Part shown: in pieces, positions 6,718 to 8,565 of the stretch
Layout: every line of letters starts with the position of its first letter
Numbering within the stretch: the first letter of the stretch is position 1
Source of the DNA: Oscillospiraceae bacterium
GTDB taxonomy: Bacteria > Bacillota > Clostridia > Oscillospirales > Oscillospiraceae
Reading direction: 5' to 3'
NCBI GenBank assembly: GCA_017620315.1
Contig: JAFZQQ010000449.1
Span: forward strand, 1-8,565
DNA: 8,565 nucleotides
The notes under the pieces: model-generated
What the model saw: only the letters and a program-made list of their open reading frames with translations
The model's database searches: none
Told to the model about the DNA's origin: nothing
Made by a program: the position numbers and the translations under genes

Positions 6718-7362
6718 ATGCTGTATCAGAACGACGACCATGTCTATGTAATGGATCACCCCCTCGTCGCCCACAAGCTTACCATCATGCGCGACAAGAA
6801 CACCAGCGTCAAGGATTTCCGTGAGCTTGTTTCGGAAATCGGTATGCTTATCACCTACGAGGCGACGCGCGACCTTCCGCTCACGACCACCACGGTGGAG
6901 ACGCCGCTTTGCACGGCTGAAATGCCGACGCTTGAGGGCAAAAAGATTGCGGTTGTGCCCATCCTGCGCGCCGGTCTCGGTCTTGTCGACGGCGTGCTGC
7001 GTCTGATCCCCTCCGCGCGCGTCGCTCACATCGGAATGTACCGCGATGAGGAAACGCTTGAGCCCCACGTCTATTTCTGCAAGACGCCGCACGACGTCGC
7101 TTCGCGCGACATTATGATCGTCGACCCGATGCTCGCCACCGGCGGCAGCGCCGACGCCGCGATCAGTGAAATGAAAAAGCGCGGCTGCAAGCACATCAAG
7201 CTGATGGTACTCGTCGCGGCGCCCGAGGGGATCAAGTGCATCCGCGAGCGTCATCCCGACGTTTTCATCTACTGCGGCGCGGTTGACGACCACCTCAACG
7301 AGCATGGCTATATCGTTCCCGGTCTCGGTGACGCCGGCGACAGGATTTTCGGAACGAAGTGA
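6718..7362 (+). CDS. upp: Uracil phosphoribosyltransferase
   Basis: Pyrimidine salvage enzyme that converts uracil and PRPP to UMP and pyrophosphate in the cytoplasm. From the ATG at 6718 it has 214 residues, close to the usual 208-210. That start is chosen because AGGAGGT (6704-6710) lies 7 bases upstream; an in-frame GTG at 6676 would add 14 residues but has no such site. [14 protein letters not shown] (81-94) is conserved. The PRPP loop is [11 protein letters not shown] (135-145), and the uracil-binding C-terminus is [16 protein letters not shown] (198-213). All key motifs are intact. It lies 45 bases behind tsaB on the same strand and may be read through from the tsaE promoter. The A/T-rich gap could also hold a weak promoter, but none is convincing. 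Confidence 0.97.
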   Translation: MLYQNDDHVYVMDHPLVAHKLTIMRDKNTSVKDFRELVSEIGMLITYEATRDLPLTTTTVETPLCTAEMPTLEGKKIAVVPILRAGLGLVDGVLRLIPSARVAHIGMYRDEETLEPHVYFCKTPHDVASRDIMIVDPMLATGGSADAAISEMKKRGCKHIKLMVLVAAPEGIKCIRERHPDVFIYCGAVDDHLNEHGYIVPGLGDAGDRIFGTK

Positions 7363-7367
7363 CCCAG

Positions 7368-7426
7368 TCCGCTTTGCGCAGCGGAAATTTGCGGCAATTT
7401 GACGCTTCTTTGGCGTCTTTGCAAAT
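7368..7426 (+). other. Folded spacer between upp and the foldase gene (possible weak terminator)
   Basis: Two hairpins lie in the 102-base gap. TCCGCT (7368-7373) pairs with AGCGGA (7380-7385) over a 6-base loop. GACGC (7401-7405) pairs with GCGTC (7413-7417), followed by only TTT. An outer ATTTGC (7387-7392) can pair with GCAAAT (7421-7426) around the second hairpin. A long T-run is missing, so strong intrinsic termination is doubtful; attenuation or transcript processing is possible. No convincing promoter for the next gene is visible, although TATAAC occurs at 7426-7431. Confidence 0.45.
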
Positions 7427-7464
7427 ATAACATTCAATTACAATGAGAGGAAGATCAAGAACCC

Positions 7465-8565
7465 ATGAGTGCATCCAGAGAGAAGAAGGTTCGCCAGGAA
7501 CGCGGCACCGACTATGTGAGCCCCAAGGAAGAAAAAGAGCGTAAGGAACGCGCGGAAACACGCCGGACGACCATTATATTCACCGTCTGCGCGGCATTGT
7601 TTTTGGTCGGCGTTATTGCCATGGCGTTGTGGAACTCCGGCGTATTGCAGCGCAACGCAGCCGCCGCGCGCGTGAACGGCGTTACCTACACCGCCGCGGA
7701 CGTCGCGTTCTACTACTATAACGGGCGCGCCAACCTGCTCAACAACAACAGCTCGGACATTGATTCAAGCATCTCGCTGCGCAAGCAGGAGCACACTGCC
7801 GGTACCGGTACCTGGTTCGACTACCTTTCCAAGAGCGCGCTTGAGGCCCTTACCAACGCTTCCGTTATCGCCAAGGCGGCTGGCAACGCCGGTTTTGACG
7901 GCGGCAGCAAGGTCGAGGAACAGGTCAAAAACGCGATGGACAACTTTGAATCTGCCGCATCGTCTTACGGTTATACCCTGTCGCAGTATATCAAGGCCGT
8001 CTACGGGCCGCTTATGACCCGCAGTGTGCTTGAGCGCAACCTGCGCATGACCGCGCTCGCCGATGCCTATACCGACTATCTCTCCAACCCCGCGAACTAT
8101 ACTGAGGCCGACCTTACCGCCGCGTACAACGAAGACCCGAATTCCTTTTCAATGGTCAACTTTGAGTATGCCGCGATCTACTCCGCGAACTATATGACCG
8201 ATGGCGACGTGATCTCCAGCGAGACCACCGAGGGCTCCGAAACCGACAACTCCGACGACGAGGTCAAGCAGCAGGCCGCGCTTGCCGCTTCTCAGGAGGC
8301 TGCCGCTTCGCTTCTCAACCGCTACAAAAACGGCGAAAGCTTTGAGGCTGTCTGCGACGAGATTGGCGCCACCTATATCGGCACCACTACCTATTACTCC
8401 GATACCGAGCTCAACAACTGGCTCTTTGACGACGCCCGCAAGGATGGCGACACCACGGTGCTCGATTATTACGGCATCGGAACTCAGGATGTCGTGTTCC
8501 ACAGCAAGCAGCGCGCCGATTTCTTCCCGGTGAATGTTCGCCACATCCTTGTCGAGGACGAGGAG
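7465..8565 (+). CDS. Membrane-anchored SurA-N/parvulin-type peptidylprolyl isomerase, partial at right edge
   Basis: Predicted extracytoplasmic foldase; 367 codons are open to the window edge. The first 34 residues are highly charged (KEEKERKERAETRR). One hydrophobic segment at about 35-56 follows, with no lipobox or clear cleavage site, so the protein is probably anchored with the rest outside. ARVNGVTYTAADVAFYYYN (68-86) matches the start of a SurA N-terminal-like domain, and the helical body with YGYTLSQYIKAVYG (168-181) fits it. An acidic low-complexity insert (SSETTEGSETDNSDDE, 251-266) comes next. The last visible residues, NVRHILVEDEE, look like the first strand of a parvulin (PpiC) domain, which must lie mostly beyond the edge. 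Purified-out catalysis cannot be judged. GAGAGGAAG (7445-7453) is the likely ribosome binding site, about 11 bases from the ATG. PrsA-type function is an inference. Confidence 0.82.
   Translation, partial: MSASREKKVRQERGTDYVSPKEEKERKERAETRRTTIIFTVCAALFLVGVIAMALWNSGVLQRNAAAARVNGVTYTAADVAFYYYNGRANLLNNNSSDIDSSISLRKQEHTAGTGTWFDYLSKSALEALTNASVIAKAAGNAGFDGGSKVEEQVKNAMDNFESAASSYGYTLSQYIKAVYGPLMTRSVLERNLRMTALADAYTDYLSNPANYTEADLTAAYNEDPNSFSMVNFEYAAIYSANYMTDGDVISSETTEGSETDNSDDEVKQQAALAASQEAAASLLNRYKNGESFEAVCDEIGATYIGTTTYYSDTELNNWLFDDARKDGDTTVLDYYGIGTQDVVFHSKQRADFFPVNVRHILVEDEE

Noticed and set aside
6685..7437. 250-codon open frame on the minus strand opposite upp
   Set aside because: It covers upp exactly in antisense, has no recognisable domain, and is explained by the codon use of upp.

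Overview
The window reads as ordinary chromosomal DNA of a GC-rich member of the Firmicutes, most likely Clostridia of the Oscillospirales type. The evidence is the protein families and their similarity style, strong GGAGG-type ribosome binding sites, sigma-A-like promoters, use of a TTG start, a zinc-type ribosomal protein L31 and an SLH-domain surface protein. The taxonomic placement is inference. I see no mobile element, CRISPR array, tRNA, rRNA or phage gene, and no stretch longer than about 200 bases without a gene.

Layout. Everything from position 1 to 5319 is on the minus strand, and everything from 5522 to the end is on the plus strand. Reading leftward from 5319 there is a RodA-type SEDS peptidoglycan polymerase, a secreted protein with a cadherin-like module and three SLH-like repeats (TTG start), and rpmE (L31). 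Two intrinsic terminators in tandem follow rpmE. Then comes a tightly coupled cluster of hflX, yigZ and an S51 peptidase cut by the left edge; both junctions in that cluster are 4-base ATGA overlaps. Reading rightward from 5522 there are tsaE and tsaB (also an ATGA overlap), upp, and a membrane-anchored SurA-N/parvulin-type foldase cut by the right edge.

The two halves are fired apart from a 202-base divergent promoter region (5320-5521). It holds two sigma-A-like promoters, each with exact 17-base spacing, that are near mirror copies of one another: 12 + 8 bases of perfect inverted repeat covering the -10 boxes and spacers. This is the most interesting non-coding structure in the window.

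Function. Many genes serve translation: HflX splits or rescues ribosomes, L31 is a ribosomal protein, TsaE/TsaB make the t6A modification of ANN-decoding tRNAs, and YigZ belongs to the IMPACT family. The rest concern the envelope (RodA, SLH protein, extracytoplasmic foldase), pyrimidine salvage (Upp) and peptide turnover (S51). I did not find a previously undescribed multi-gene system. The points worth a second look are the mirrored promoters, upp sitting directly behind tsaEB, the SLH protein beside RodA, and the folded spacer between upp and the foldase gene.
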